A stretch of 64,000 nt of DNA from Fructilactobacillus lindneri DSM 20690 = JCM 11027 (GCF_002907375.1 NZ_MIYK01000010.1:1-64000), one strand, 5' to 3'; numbered from the stretch's first letter, positions 27,129-36,814 are shown. Translations and numbers: made by a program. The notes: a model not told the origin generated them from the sequence alone.

Positions 27129-28505
27129 TTATTTTAAAGCATCTTTTCGTTTATTCTTACGAATCTTAATCAAGTACAAGGCTCCAATCCAGATTAATGA
27201 ACCAATCAAGGCAATCAAAGAACTTGTTTTAAAGAGTAATACAATTGCGACAAAGATTAGGAATGCTAAAACTAAGTAACTTGAGAAAGGATAAAGCGGC
27301 ATTTTGAAAATCAATTTATCAGCTTTGCCAGCTTTATCAACTTGTTTCCGATATTTCATTTGCGCCAGAATAATCAATGACCACATGAATAAGAAGAGGG
27401 TGGTTGATATACTGGCGATAAACACGAACACTCCTTTTGGAATAATCACATTTAATAATGTAGCAATTCCAACTACCAAAATCGAAAAGGTAATTGCATT
27501 TTGCGGAATGCGACGTTTAGAAAGAGTTCCTAGTTTGTTAGCGAATTTGTTATTACTTCCATTAGTTAAGGAAAATAGCATCCGTCCCGTCGTATAAATT
27601 GAAGAGTTACAAGCAGATGTAGCGGCAGTTAGAACTACAAAGTTAACGATTCCAGCAGCGCCAGTAATTCCAATGTTTTTAAAGACTGCTACGAAAGGAC
27701 TAGCATCTGGAGAAATGGATTGCCAAGGAATTACACACATGATGGCAGCTAAAGCCCCGATATAGAATAAAATGATTCTGAAAGGAACCGCATCAATAGC
27801 TTTAGGAATGACGTGGACCGGGTCTTTGGTTTCTCCAGCAGTCATTCCAATCATCTCAACTCCTGTCAATGAGAAAACTACCATTTGAAATGATAGGGCA
27901 AACCCTTGCCAGCCATGTCCAAAGAACTTGTGACTGTATAAGTTGCTGACGGAGGCGTGACCAGTAGGAGTTTTGTAGTTGATTAATACTAAAACTACCC
28001 CAATTGCAATAATGGCGATGATTGCCAGCACTTTAATTAAAGCAAACCAGAATTCGTTTTCCCCATACGCTGCCACGTTAATCGTGTTGAGAGCATAGAT
28101 TAAACATAGAATTACTAACCCAGTTAGCCAAGACGGAATATTTGGAAACCAAAAATTAATATAGATCCCCGCCGCAGTTACTTCAGCAATTGCTCCAATA
28201 ATCCAACACATCCAATACGTCCAACCGGCAACAAAGCCAGTAGTCGTTCCTAGAAAGTGAGCAATTGGTTCAATAAATGAATTTGCTTCTAAATCAGATA
28301 ATAATAAAGTACCTAAAGCTCGCATGATTAAGAAACAAATTACTCCGGTGATGGTATACGCTAATAAAATAGAAGGTCCGGTTAAACTGATAGATTCACC
28401 AGACCCTAAGAACAGTCCGGTTCCAATGGTACCACCGAGGGCAATCAACTGAATATGTCGATTTTTTAATCCCCGTACCATTTTACGATCATTTTTTTGT
28501 GCCAT
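27129..28505 (-). CDS. Amino acid permease, CycA-like (APC family)
   Basis: The 458-aa, 12-span transporter has the amino-acid permease signature IALGGTIGTGLFLGSG (17-32) and segments that recall E. coli CycA (GWTYWMCWI, FWFALIKVLAII, SACNSSIYTTGRMLF). CycA-type carriers import D-Ala, D-Ser and Gly by proton symport; the substrate here is only inferred. It ends with a basic cytoplasmic tail (KIRKNKRKD). ATG with an AAGGGGAAC site. Bounded by terminators on both sides. Confidence 0.85.
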   Translation of the reverse strand: MAQKNDRKMVRGLKNRHIQLIALGGTIGTGLFLGSGESISLTGPSILLAYTITGVICFLIMRALGTLLLSDLEANSFIEPIAHFLGTTTGFVAGWTYWMCWIIGAIAEVTAAGIYINFWFPNIPSWLTGLVILCLIYALNTINVAAYGENEFWFALIKVLAIIAIIAIGVVLVLINYKTPTGHASVSNLYSHKFFGHGWQGFALSFQMVVFSLTGVEMIGMTAGETKDPVHVIPKAIDAVPFRIILFYIGALAAIMCVIPWQSISPDASPFVAVFKNIGITGAAGIVNFVVLTAATSACNSSIYTTGRMLFSLTNGSNNKFANKLGTLSKRRIPQNAITFSILVVGIATLLNVIIPKGVFVFIASISTTLFLFMWSLIILAQMKYRKQVDKAGKADKLIFKMPLYPFSSYLVLAFLIFVAIVLLFKTSSLIALIGSLIWIGALYLIKIRKNKRKDALK

Positions 28506-28610
28506 ACTTGTTCCCCTTTAAATATTCATAAAATTATATTTGGCTTTTTATTATACTTTTAATTTTATCATGCACCGATATTTTATGTTAGATATTCTGA
28601 AACTAAAGCA

Positions 28611-28647
28611 AAAAAAGTTGCTCTCAACTTTGATTGAGAACAACTTT
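28611..28647 (-). terminator. Terminator of multicopper oxidase gene
   Basis: Minus-strand AAAGTTGTTCTCAA (28647-28634) pairs with TTGAGAGCAACTTT (28627-28614), then six T. Confidence 0.8.
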
Positions 28648-28660
28648 AATAATTAATTTA

Positions 28661-30211
28661 TTAACACATATCCATGCCCATCTTTTTGTATGATTCCATA
28701 CTTTTAATAACAAGTTGGTCGGGAAGACAATGACGTTCTTCAGCGAGAGCATCTAATAAAGTCTTCATATCCATTAATTTGTATTTCTTATGTGGATCAT
28801 CTTTAGTCCAAACTTGCATTTGGGCCATCATCCCGCCATCTTCATGTTCGATGATATGACAGTGATACATAAAGATTCCAGGATAGTTAAATCGCATTTT
28901 AACTCGAACAGTTTCACCGGCATTCACGCCAATCGTATCTTTATAACCATGTTCATTTGGATAAGGAGCTTTTCCATTACGAGAAATCACCTTAAATTGA
29001 CCGCCGTGAGTATGGTAAGGATGAATCATTCCACCACAACAATCGTTAGTGTTAGTAATATCCCAATATTCTGTTTTGCCAAGTTCTTGACGATCATCGA
29101 TTCTCATCATACCGAATTTTTTACCATTAATTTCGACTTCTTCATCTGTTCCAGACATTACCACTTGGTGAACCGGAGCAGATGGATCAACTTCAGGATA
29201 ATCAATCTTGGTTAGTTGGTCTGGAATTTCGGTATTGTCAGGAGCAAATGCATGAATTTTGAATTTTAAAATTGGAGTATCGTCTGAATAAAGGGTAACT
29301 TCATCTCCAGGTTTATATTTACCGAAGTCTAAGATAACTTCAGCACGTTCAGCACAAGTAATCATGAGTTTAGTCATGTAGACTGGTTCTGGTAAAATAC
29401 CGCCATCAGATGCTACTTGAGTCATCACGAGGTCGTCACTTAAATGTAAGCGCCATTCACGACGGTTAGAACCGTCTAAGAAACGAAGTCGAACTTTTTG
29501 GGTTGTAACATCAAAGTAGGGGTTGACCGTTCCATTAATTAGAGCGGTTTTTCCTTCAGTTCCATCAGGATCGTAATCCTTATCGTAATTCCATTGATTA
29601 TTTTCATCAAAGGTTCGATCTTGTAAAATCACAGGAATATCATCCACTCCATAATTACGTGGCAATGGTAACTTGGCTTCTTCCTGATCTTTAACAATTA
29701 CAGGAGCAGCTAATCCATGCCAAACATCCCATCCAGTTAATGGACATGGGTGAGCATGTAACCATAAAGTAGCAGCGGGTTGGTCGACTTTAAAGTTGAT
29801 TTCACTAGGTTTGCCTGGGAAGACGGGAGCATGACAGCCACCGTCAACGTAAGGACCTGGAACATCAAGACCATGCCAGTGAAAAGTAGTTAATTCAGGC
29901 AAAGTATTTTTTAAAGTAACGTGGTAGTTTTTGCCACTTTCATAAATAATGGTTTTACCTAAGAGACTTTGATTATAGCCCCAAGTTTTAGTTTTTTTAC
30001 CAGGTAGAATTTGAGTTTCACCCGGTTGTGCTTCAACTGTATACCAAATATCGGTATCAGTTTCCTTATCAGGTTTTAGCACTTCAGGAATGTTTAATTT
30101 GCTTTCTGGTGCGTCGGATACTTCTAATGGAATATAGCCGCCATCATGATAATCATAAGCGGATTCATTAAAGAAATAGTTATTGTAAACTTTATGCTCT
30201 TTGTCAGTCAT
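28661..30211 (-). CDS. Multicopper oxidase (SufI/CotA-like)
   Basis: The 516-aa protein has three cupredoxin-type regions with all copper motifs: HWHGLDVPG (about 108-116), LHAHPCPLTGWD, HPYHTHGGQ and the C-terminal HCHIIEHEDGGMM, which carries type 1 and type 3 ligands. Such enzymes oxidise phenolics, amines or metal ions with oxygen. There is no signal peptide (start MTDKEHKVYNN), so a cytoplasmic location is predicted. This resembles lactobacillus multicopper oxidases described for biogenic-amine oxidation. The tail ends KKMGMDMC, a short Met/Cys cluster that might handle copper. Confidence 0.9.
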   Translation of the reverse strand: MTDKEHKVYNNYFFNESAYDYHDGGYIPLEVSDAPESKLNIPEVLKPDKETDTDIWYTVEAQPGETQILPGKKTKTWGYNQSLLGKTIIYESGKNYHVTLKNTLPELTTFHWHGLDVPGPYVDGGCHAPVFPGKPSEINFKVDQPAATLWLHAHPCPLTGWDVWHGLAAPVIVKDQEEAKLPLPRNYGVDDIPVILQDRTFDENNQWNYDKDYDPDGTEGKTALINGTVNPYFDVTTQKVRLRFLDGSNRREWRLHLSDDLVMTQVASDGGILPEPVYMTKLMITCAERAEVILDFGKYKPGDEVTLYSDDTPILKFKIHAFAPDNTEIPDQLTKIDYPEVDPSAPVHQVVMSGTDEEVEINGKKFGMMRIDDRQELGKTEYWDITNTNDCCGGMIHPYHTHGGQFKVISRNGKAPYPNEHGYKDTIGVNAGETVRVKMRFNYPGIFMYHCHIIEHEDGGMMAQMQVWTKDDPHKKYKLMDMKTLLDALAEERHCLPDQLVIKSMESYKKMGMDMC

Positions 30212-30344
30212 TGGTTTGACTTCTCTTCTTATTTACTACTTTTAGTTTACTACAATTATAATGTACGCTGAAAAATTTGACTTGTAAATAGGGAATACTT
30301 AATCATTCGTATATATTAAAGAAGGGAGAAACGGACATTGTTTT

Positions 30345-30367
30345 TTTGTGTTACAATGTAATACAAA
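30345..30367. promoter_or_regulatory. Operator dyad of toxin-antitoxin operon
   Basis: TTTGTGTTACA (30345-30355) is an inverted copy of TGTAATACAAA (30357-30367) with one mismatch. The centre contains TACAAT (30352-30357), a good -10 box. A dyad over the promoter 18 bases before the antitoxin start is typical of autorepression by a ribbon-helix-helix antitoxin. Confidence 0.6.
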
Positions 30368-30385
30368 AGAGAGGAGCTGTTGTTA

Positions 30386-30619
30386 ATGGCTACAATTACT
30401 GTGAGAGTATCCACTGAAGAAAAGGAATGGTTACAAGAAATGGCTGATTTTTATGGAATTTCATTATCAGAACTAGTTAAAAATTATTCAATTGAACAAA
30501 TTGAAGATGAATATGATCGACAAACGGCAGTGACGGCTCACAAATTATGGTTGAAAGATAATAAAAAATCAGAACCAATTGAAAAAGTCATGAGGGATTT
30601 AGATTTGTTAGACAAATAA
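30386..30619 (+). CDS. Ribbon-helix-helix antitoxin (RelB/DUF6290-like)
   Basis: ATG 30386 is preferred because GAGGAG lies nine bases upstream; an in-frame TTG six bases earlier is less likely. The 77-aa protein has the N-terminal beta-strand and two helices of an RHH DNA-binding domain (ATITVRVSTEEKEWLQEMAD, then GISLSELVKN) and an acidic, toxin-wrapping C-terminus. It precedes a RelE-type toxin. The antitoxin should neutralise the toxin and repress the operon through the dyad at 30345-30367. Confidence 0.85.
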   Translation: MATITVRVSTEEKEWLQEMADFYGISLSELVKNYSIEQIEDEYDRQTAVTAHKLWLKDNKKSEPIEKVMRDLDLLDK

Positions 30620-30630
30620 ATTATTTTTTT

Positions 30631-30669
30631 ACTTACCTATATTATTAGTGAGATCAAACAAAGGTAGGT
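30631..30669 (+). promoter_or_regulatory. Hairpin covering the toxin ribosome site
   Basis: ACTTACCT (30631-30638) can pair with AGGTAGGT (30662-30669), one G-U pair. The right arm contains the AAGGTAGG ribosome site of the toxin gene, whose ATG is at 30679. The fold would hide that site and lower toxin translation relative to antitoxin. Confidence 0.45.
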
Positions 30670-30678
30670 TAATAATCA

Positions 30679-30954
30679 ATGGAAAGAAAGCATTATAAAT
30701 TAAGAATTTCATCAGTTTCAAAAAAGCAGTTAAAAAAGATGGATAAACATCAAGCTAAATTAATTTTACAATGGCTGCTTAACAATGTTGATGGTATTGA
30801 TAATCCACGTCGAATTGGCAAGGGATTGACTAGTAATCAAAGTTGGAAATGGCGTTATCGGATTGGAAATTATCGAGCAATTTGCGAAATTGAAGATCAA
30901 TATTTAGTTGTTACGGCAATCAATATTGGTCATCGCCGAACGATGTATGATTAA
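30679..30954 (+). CDS. RelE/ParE family toxin
   Basis: The 91-aa basic protein has the RelE fold pattern: an N-terminal strand, two helices (SKKQLKKMDKHQAKLILQWL), then strands with WRYRIGNYRAICEIED and a C-terminal RRTMYD. Arginine, lysine and tyrosine residues at the usual catalytic places suggest a ribosome-dependent mRNA interferase. It is separated from its antitoxin by 59 bases rather than overlapping, with a hairpin in between. Confidence 0.88.
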   Translation: MERKHYKLRISSVSKKQLKKMDKHQAKLILQWLLNNVDGIDNPRRIGKGLTSNQSWKWRYRIGNYRAICEIEDQYLVVTAINIGHRRTMYD

Positions 30955-31025
30955 TATTTAAACTAATATAATTACTAAGACTATTAATCATTGCAACTTT
31001 TATTTTAATTATACGAGGTGTAAAA

Positions 31026-31622
31026 ATGTTTACTGATTCTGACTTTTTGGTTTTTACTGATCCAACTTTATCGGGGCGAATGGAAAAGATTAGAGCAACT
31101 ATTGATCCTAAATTTGAAAAAATGGCAGTACCAATGTTAAGAGTTCTGGAAGCAGCAACTGGTGAAGCGTGGTTTGATCACGTTGCCAAACATCGGATGC
31201 GGACAACCAATGCCCCTGACACTACCTGGGTTGCCTTTTCAACTAATAAGCGAGGATATAAAATGCTTCCTCATTTTGAGCTTGGATTTTGGCATGATAA
31301 TCTTTATTTATATTTAGCGGTGGAAAGTAATATGAAACCTAAGCAAACGGATGTAATTTATCCTAAATTGAAAGCCCTAGGAAAACTAGTTGAACAATTA
31401 CCTAGTTACTTTGTCCTTAGTCAAAATCATATGGTTAATCAAACGCTGCCATTATCCGAATATTCTCAGGTTGTAGAACAATTTAAGAAAGTAAAAGCAC
31501 TCGACGTTTTAATCGGTATTAAAATTGAACGCGGTGATAAGCGTTTTGGAACCAGTGCACTTGATGATGATTTAGAACAAACTTTAAAGACATTGCTGCC
31601 ACTATATGAAAAGTTGGTATAA
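31026..31622 (+). CDS. UPF0637/DUF1054 protein (YktB-like)
   Basis: The 198-aa protein matches the Bacillus YktB family along its length: FTDSDFLVF at the start, HVAKHRMRTTNAP, DTTWVAFSTNKRGYKMLPHFELGFW in the middle, IGIKIERGDKRF near the end. Function unknown; cytoplasmic, no membrane segment. ATG with an ACGAGGTG site. Single gene with its own bidirectional terminator. Confidence 0.85.
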   Translation: MFTDSDFLVFTDPTLSGRMEKIRATIDPKFEKMAVPMLRVLEAATGEAWFDHVAKHRMRTTNAPDTTWVAFSTNKRGYKMLPHFELGFWHDNLYLYLAVESNMKPKQTDVIYPKLKALGKLVEQLPSYFVLSQNHMVNQTLPLSEYSQVVEQFKKVKALDVLIGIKIERGDKRFGTSALDDDLEQTLKTLLPLYEKLV

Positions 31623-31636
31623 TAATTATCCTAAAT

Positions 31637-31668
31637 AAAAAAGAATCGACATATGTCGATTCTTTTTT
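31637..31668. terminator. Bidirectional terminator between YktB-like gene and gnd
   Basis: A perfect palindrome, AAAAAAGAATCGACA / TGTCGATTCTTTTTT around CATATG, with T-runs on both strands. Confidence 0.9.
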
Positions 31669-31689
31669 ATATTCTTGATAGAATAATTT

Positions 31690-33120
31690 CTACTGTTCTT
31701 CGTACCATGGGTAATGGAAGTTACCTGGACGGTCAGTACGTTCATAAGTGTGAGCACCGAAGTAATCACGTTGAGCTTGTAATAAGTTAGCGGGAAGAAC
31801 TTCTGCACGATATGAATCAAAGTATGAAACAGCAGCTGCCAATGAAGGAACTGGAATACCGTATTCAGTAGCAAAGGCTACGATACGACGAGCTGAGTCT
31901 TGGTACTTGTTAGCAATGTCACCAAAGAATGGATCCATTAACAAGTTCTTAAGATCAGGGTTCTTTTCAAAGGCTTTAGTAATTTCGTCTAAGAATTGAG
32001 CACGGATGATACATCCTTCACGCCAGATTTGAGCTAATTCACCATACTTAAGGTTCCAGTCATAGTTATCTGAAGCCATACGCATTTGTTCAAAACCTTG
32101 AGCGTAACTCATGATTTTACCGAAGTATAATGCTTGACGCATATCTTCAACAATATCATCGCTACCAAACTTAGGTTTCTTAGCTGGGCCATGAAGTACT
32201 TTAGAAGCAGCAACACGTTCGTCTTTTAACATTGAAACGAAACGTGCGTAAACTGATTCAGTAATAACTGATTGAGGAGCACCTTCGTCAAGAGCATCTT
32301 CTGAAGACCATTTACCAGTACCTTTGTTAGCACCACGGTCAAGAATAGCATCAACGATAGGTTTGTTCTTGTCATCGCCAAGATCATCTTTTCTAGTTAA
32401 GATGTCAGCAGTGATTTCGATTAAGTAACTGTTAAGTTCGCCTTTGTTCCAATCTTTGAAGATTTTAGCAAGGTCGTCAACTGAGTAGCCAGCAGCATTT
32501 CTAAGAATGTTGTAACTTTCGTCGATTAACTCTTCGTCACCATATTCGATACCGTTATGAACCATTTTTACATAGTGACCAGCACCGTTAGGGCCGATGT
32601 AGACAACACATGGTTTGCCATCTTCAGCTTTTGCAGCAATCTTTTCCAAGATAGGTGCAACACGATCATAAGCTTCTTTTTGACCACCAGGCATAAGTGA
32701 AGGACCTTGTAAGGCACCAAGTTCACCACCAGATACACCCATTCCGATGAAGTTAACACCAGATTTAGCAAGTTCTTCGTTTCTTGCCATGGTGTCATGG
32801 AAGTTAGTGTTACCACCATCAATAAGAGTATCACCCTTATCAAGAAGTGGGAGAATTTCGTTAATAACTGCATCAGTTGGTTTACCAGCTTTAACCATCA
32901 TTAAGATAGTACGTGGTTTTTCAATTGATTCAACAAAATCTTTAAGATTATATGCAGGAAGCAAGTGCTTGTCAGCATGATCCTTCATTACTTGTTCAGT
33001 CTTTGATGCGCTACGGTTGTAGATAGCTACGGTGTAACCGCGGCTTTCAATGTTAAGGGCAAGGTTTTTACCCATAACAGCCATACCAACAACTCCGATG
33101 TTTGCTTTTTTGTCAGCCAT
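31690..33120 (-). CDS. gnd: 6-phosphogluconate dehydrogenase, decarboxylating
   Basis: Oxidises 6-phosphogluconate to ribulose-5-phosphate, giving NADPH and CO2. The 476-aa protein has the NADP loop [13 protein letters not shown] (about 9-21), the [11 protein letters not shown] substrate loop, catalytic [11 protein letters not shown] (Lys about 184) and a C-terminal FHYPWYEEQ. It lies next to zwf on the same strand, 109 bases downstream. Together they form the oxidative arm that feeds the phosphoketolase pathway in heterofermentative lactobacilli. Confidence 0.97.
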   Translation of the reverse strand: MADKKANIGVVGMAVMGKNLALNIESRGYTVAIYNRSASKTEQVMKDHADKHLLPAYNLKDFVESIEKPRTILMMVKAGKPTDAVINEILPLLDKGDTLIDGGNTNFHDTMARNEELAKSGVNFIGMGVSGGELGALQGPSLMPGGQKEAYDRVAPILEKIAAKAEDGKPCVVYIGPNGAGHYVKMVHNGIEYGDEELIDESYNILRNAAGYSVDDLAKIFKDWNKGELNSYLIEITADILTRKDDLGDDKNKPIVDAILDRGANKGTGKWSSEDALDEGAPQSVITESVYARFVSMLKDERVAASKVLHGPAKKPKFGSDDIVEDMRQALYFGKIMSYAQGFEQMRMASDNYDWNLKYGELAQIWREGCIIRAQFLDEITKAFEKNPDLKNLLMDPFFGDIANKYQDSARRIVAFATEYGIPVPSLAAAVSYFDSYRAEVLPANLLQAQRDYFGAHTYERTDRPGNFHYPWYEEQ

Positions 33121-33229
33121 AATATACCTTCCTTTTTGTATACATGTTTTGTATTTCTGCTACACACATAGTTTATCATTACATTTTAAAATTGTGAAAT
33201 AGATTTACCCATTTTTTGAAAACGCTTTA

Positions 33230-34714
33230 TTATCTTACGTTAGGGTAATACCAAGAGTTTCCATCACGTGCCAAGAGATCATCGGCCGCTTTAGGACCCA
33301 TTGAACCTGGTTTGTAGTTAGGGAAGTCTGGTTGAGTAGCATCCCAAAGATGTTGAATAGGGTCAACGAACTTCCAAGCAGCAGCGACTTCTGGCCAGCT
33401 AGCAAAGTAAGTTCCGTCGCCATTTAAGATGTCATGGAAAAGACGTTCATATGGAAGAGGAACTTCAGCAGCCCGTTCTGGAGATTGAACGTAATCTAAA
33501 TCAACGGTTTCAGTATGGAAACCTTGTTCAGAGTTTTTGGTATTGATGTTCAAAACAATCCCGACTTTAGGATCAATCAATAATGATAAGACATTTGATT
33601 GTAATTCTTGGGGTTGTTTAGTTCCCTTGGCAAAAATATCAACTAACGGTTTCTTGAACTCAATATCAATTCGACCTTGTTTAGCAGCTAATTTTTTACC
33701 AGAGCGAACGTAGAAAGGTGTTTTACCCCAGCGTGGATTGTTGAAAACAATCTTCCCGGCAGCGTACGTATCATTGTTAGAATCCTTTGGAACGCCTGGT
33801 TCGTCACGATAGGCTGGAGAGCCATCACCTGCGCCATATTGACCACGGACAAAGTTTTGTTTAACACCTTCAGCATCATAAATCTCCATGCTTTCTAATG
33901 CTTTAACTTTTTCTTTCCGAATCTCTGTATCAACAAAAGTATTAGGTTCGTCCATTGCTAAATAACTAACAATTTGGAGGGCATGGTTTTGAATCATGTC
34001 GCGAAGGGCACCAGCTGTATCATAATATCCAGCTCGATCTTCGACACCTAAACTTTCAGCAAGAGTTACCTGAACATTTTTAATGAAGTTTTGGTTCCAA
34101 ACTGATTCAATGATTGGATTGCCAAAACGAATCACAGGAATTGCCTGAGTTGTTTCTTTACCTAAATAATGATCAATTCGGTAAATTTGGTTTTCATTAA
34201 AAGCACTCGTTAATTCATCGTTTAATTTTTTAGCTGATTCGTAATCGCGACCAAATGGTTTTTCGATTACTAAACGGTTGAAACCGCCGTTTTCAGATAA
34301 AACATGCTGATCCTTTAAATTCTTGGCAACAATACCAAAAAATTGTGGGGCCATGGAAACGTAGAAAACACGATTTCCTTCAAGTTCGTATTTTTTATCA
34401 AGTTCATCAGCAATTGTGCGTAATTCTGCATAATGACCAAGGTTATTTACATCGTGTGACTTCCAGTAGAAGTGACTTGCAAATTCTTCAGCTTGTGCTT
34501 TGTCATCGGTTTCGGATGCAATGGAATCAATAATTTTTGCTCTGAATTCGTCATCGGTTAATTCTTTTCGAGAGAGACCTACTAGTGCAAAATGCTTGCT
34601 CAAACTACCCTTTTTATAAAGGTTAAAGATAGCAGGGTATAACTTTCGCAAAGCAAGATCACCGGTACCACCGAAAAGCATAAATAATGCTCGTGTTGGT
34701 GTTTCAGTTGCCAT
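33230..34714 (-). CDS. zwf: Glucose-6-phosphate 1-dehydrogenase
   Basis: First step of the oxidative pentose phosphate route. The start is set at ATG 34714 with an AAAGGAG site; a GTG nine bases earlier lies against that site. The 494-aa protein has the nucleotide loop FGGTGDLALRKLYPA near the N-terminus, the substrate/catalytic motif RIDHYLGKE (about 180-188) and GNPIIESVWN. Upstream of gnd on the same strand. Confidence 0.97.
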   Translation of the reverse strand: MATETPTRALFMLFGGTGDLALRKLYPAIFNLYKKGSLSKHFALVGLSRKELTDDEFRAKIIDSIASETDDKAQAEEFASHFYWKSHDVNNLGHYAELRTIADELDKKYELEGNRVFYVSMAPQFFGIVAKNLKDQHVLSENGGFNRLVIEKPFGRDYESAKKLNDELTSAFNENQIYRIDHYLGKETTQAIPVIRFGNPIIESVWNQNFIKNVQVTLAESLGVEDRAGYYDTAGALRDMIQNHALQIVSYLAMDEPNTFVDTEIRKEKVKALESMEIYDAEGVKQNFVRGQYGAGDGSPAYRDEPGVPKDSNNDTYAAGKIVFNNPRWGKTPFYVRSGKKLAAKQGRIDIEFKKPLVDIFAKGTKQPQELQSNVLSLLIDPKVGIVLNINTKNSEQGFHTETVDLDYVQSPERAAEVPLPYERLFHDILNGDGTYFASWPEVAAAWKFVDPIQHLWDATQPDFPNYKPGSMGPKAADDLLARDGNSWYYPNVR

Positions 34715-34806
34715 AACATTCACTCCTTTTATAAAATTCTATACATACTAAAGAATATACCAAATTCTAACATAATAAAAGGGGTTTGTTCCCTTGAAGT
34801 GTCTAA

Positions 34807-34821
34807 ATGTAACCGCTATCT
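34807..34821 (+). promoter_or_regulatory. CcpA cre site
   Basis: ATGTAACCGCTATCT fits the cre consensus WTGNAANCGNWNNCW at every fixed position. It lies about 130 bases before the alpha-glucosidase start, where carbon catabolite repression would be expected; zwf is the divergent neighbour. Confidence 0.65.
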
Positions 34822-34844
34822 TATATGGTGATAAAATGAGGGCA

Positions 34845-34904
34845 AAAACAACTGCTTAATTTTAAGTGATGGCTATTTTTCATTAAAATTGCAGTTGTTT
34901 TTTG
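34845..34904 (+). terminator. Long hairpin with T-run before alpha-glucosidase
   Basis: AAAACAACTGCTTAATTTTAA pairs with TTAAAATTGCAGTTGTTTT, then six T. It ends about 47 bases before the alpha-glucosidase ATG. It could be a leader attenuator of that gene or an end point for transcripts entering from upstream. Confidence 0.65.
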
Positions 34905-34950
34905 TTAAAATGATAATCTAACTAAATTATCACAAATAAAGGAGGTCAAC

Positions 34951-36675
34951 ATGTCAAAGCAATATGAAACAAACTTTCAAGCTATACCAGAGGATAATAA
35001 GTATTGGTGGAAGGATGAAGTGATTTACCAAATTTATCCACGTTCATTTCAAGATTCAAATGGCGATGGGATTGGTGATATTCAGGGAATTATTTCTCGT
35101 TTGGATTATATTCAGAACTTAGGAGTAACAGCGATTTGGATTTCACCAATCTATAAATCACCGATGGTTGATATGGGATACGATATTACTGATTATCAAC
35201 AAATCGACCCTGTTTTTGGGACTATGGATGATGTTGATGAATTAATCAGAAAGGCTCGTGACCGAGGAATTAAGATTATTATGGATTTGGTTGCCAACCA
35301 TACCTCTGATCAAAATGAATGGTTTCAGAAGGCTTTGCATGATCCTCAAAGTAAATATCGTGATTATTACATTTTTAAACATACAGATGATGGCAAAGCG
35401 CCGAATAATTGGCGGGGGACATTTGGTGGTTCAACATGGACTCCAGTTCCAGGAGAACCAGGAACATATTATTTCCATACTTTTGCAGCTGAACAACCTG
35501 ATTTAAATTGGGAAAATCCTAAATTACGCCAAGATATGTACAAAATTATCAACTGGTGGTTGGAAAAAGGGATTGCTGGATTCCGATTGGATGCCATTAC
35601 CCAACTGAAAAAAGACTTAGACTGGGCTAGTCTGCCAGCTGATGGGCGTGACGGTTTAGTTAATGTAGAACGTAAAGGACTTAATCGTCCAGGTCTTGGT
35701 AAATTTTTACGTGAACTACGTGATGAAACTTTTGCAAAGTATAATGCAGTTACAATCGGGGAAGCGTACGGGGTTAAACCAGAAGATTTGTCTGAGTTTG
35801 TTGGACCAAATGGTTATTTCTCGATGATTTTTGATTTTAGTTATTTGAATATTGATGTGGCTGATCCGAATGAATGGTATCGGAAAAATGATTGGCAAGT
35901 AGCTGATTTAGCGCATACAATGTTTTCAAGTCAACAATCAATCAAGGAAGCAAATGGTAATTTTGCAAATGTGATTGAAAATCATGATCAAAATCGGGCA
36001 TTGACAAAATTCATTCAAGATCCAAACAGTAGAACCCCAGCAGCTGCTAAAGCTTTGGCAGCAATGTATTTCTTTTTACCTGGTGTTCCAATCATTTATC
36101 AAGGTCAAGAATTGGGAATGAAGAATTTTGAACGGACTAGTATTGATCAATTTAATGATGTTTCTTCATTAAATAACTATCAACGTGCATTAAATAACGG
36201 GTATTCTGAAAAGGAAGCACTTAAATTTGTTAATTGGCGTTCACGAGATAATGCCAGAGTACCAATGCAATGGGATGATAGTGAGACTGCCGGATTTTCA
36301 ACCCATAAACCTTGGCTTAATCCAGGGAATCATCGTGCTGGAATCAATGTATTTAATGAAGAAACTGATCCAAAATCTATTTTGAACTTTTACAAGAGGA
36401 TTTTGCAGATTCGGCAAGACCCACAATATAAGTCTTTATTTATAGAAGGGAATTTACAACCACTTCCATTAGCTGATAAGGATATCATTGGATATCAGCG
36501 TGAGTATCAAGAACAAAAGATCACTATTTTAGTTAATTTAAATAATCAATTAGTTGATTTAGGACATCAATTCATAGGAGAAGTGATTGTTGATTCTCTT
36601 TATAACCATGATGATCATCAAGTGAATGTTGATAAATTAGCACCGTTTCAAGCAGTAGTATTAAAATCAGAATAA
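34951..36675 (+). CDS. GH13 alpha-glucosidase (oligo-1,6-glucosidase/dextran glucosidase type)
   Basis: Cytoplasmic hydrolase of alpha-glucosidic bonds in isomaltose, dextran fragments or sucrose. The 574-aa protein has the GH13 regions in order: DLVANHTSDQ (about 108-117), nucleophile Asp in GFRLDAITQ (about 213), acid/base Glu in IGEAYG (about 273), and VIENHDQNRAL (about 345). There is no signal peptide. The WWKDEVIYQIYPRSFQDSNGDG start is typical of oligo-1,6-glucosidases and DexB-like enzymes; which bond it prefers cannot be told. Preceded by a cre site and a leader hairpin. Confidence 0.92.
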   Translation: MSKQYETNFQAIPEDNKYWWKDEVIYQIYPRSFQDSNGDGIGDIQGIISRLDYIQNLGVTAIWISPIYKSPMVDMGYDITDYQQIDPVFGTMDDVDELIRKARDRGIKIIMDLVANHTSDQNEWFQKALHDPQSKYRDYYIFKHTDDGKAPNNWRGTFGGSTWTPVPGEPGTYYFHTFAAEQPDLNWENPKLRQDMYKIINWWLEKGIAGFRLDAITQLKKDLDWASLPADGRDGLVNVERKGLNRPGLGKFLRELRDETFAKYNAVTIGEAYGVKPEDLSEFVGPNGYFSMIFDFSYLNIDVADPNEWYRKNDWQVADLAHTMFSSQQSIKEANGNFANVIENHDQNRALTKFIQDPNSRTPAAAKALAAMYFFLPGVPIIYQGQELGMKNFERTSIDQFNDVSSLNNYQRALNNGYSEKEALKFVNWRSRDNARVPMQWDDSETAGFSTHKPWLNPGNHRAGINVFNEETDPKSILNFYKRILQIRQDPQYKSLFIEGNLQPLPLADKDIIGYQREYQEQKITILVNLNNQLVDLGHQFIGEVIVDSLYNHDDHQVNVDKLAPFQAVVLKSE

Positions 36676-36683
36676 GATAAATT

Positions 36684-36724
36684 GCGTGTTTAGGTTCTTG
36701 AAATGAATCTAAGCACGTTTTTTT
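36684..36724 (+). terminator. Terminator after alpha-glucosidase
   Basis: CGTGTTTAGGTTC (36685-36697) pairs with GAATCTAAGCACG (36705-36717), then seven T. Confidence 0.85.
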
Positions 36725-36814
36725 GTTGCAAAATTCAGCTTAATCATGAGTTAAGTTACAAAATGTGTACGCTGTATTACATAATTACAAAAAACCGTTT
36801 TTTTTTAAACTGTC

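Noticed and set aside
33216-33231. Possible cre site between zwf and gnd (TTGAAAACGCTTTAT)
   Set aside because: The conserved C near the end of the consensus is A, and it overlaps the zwf end; too weak.
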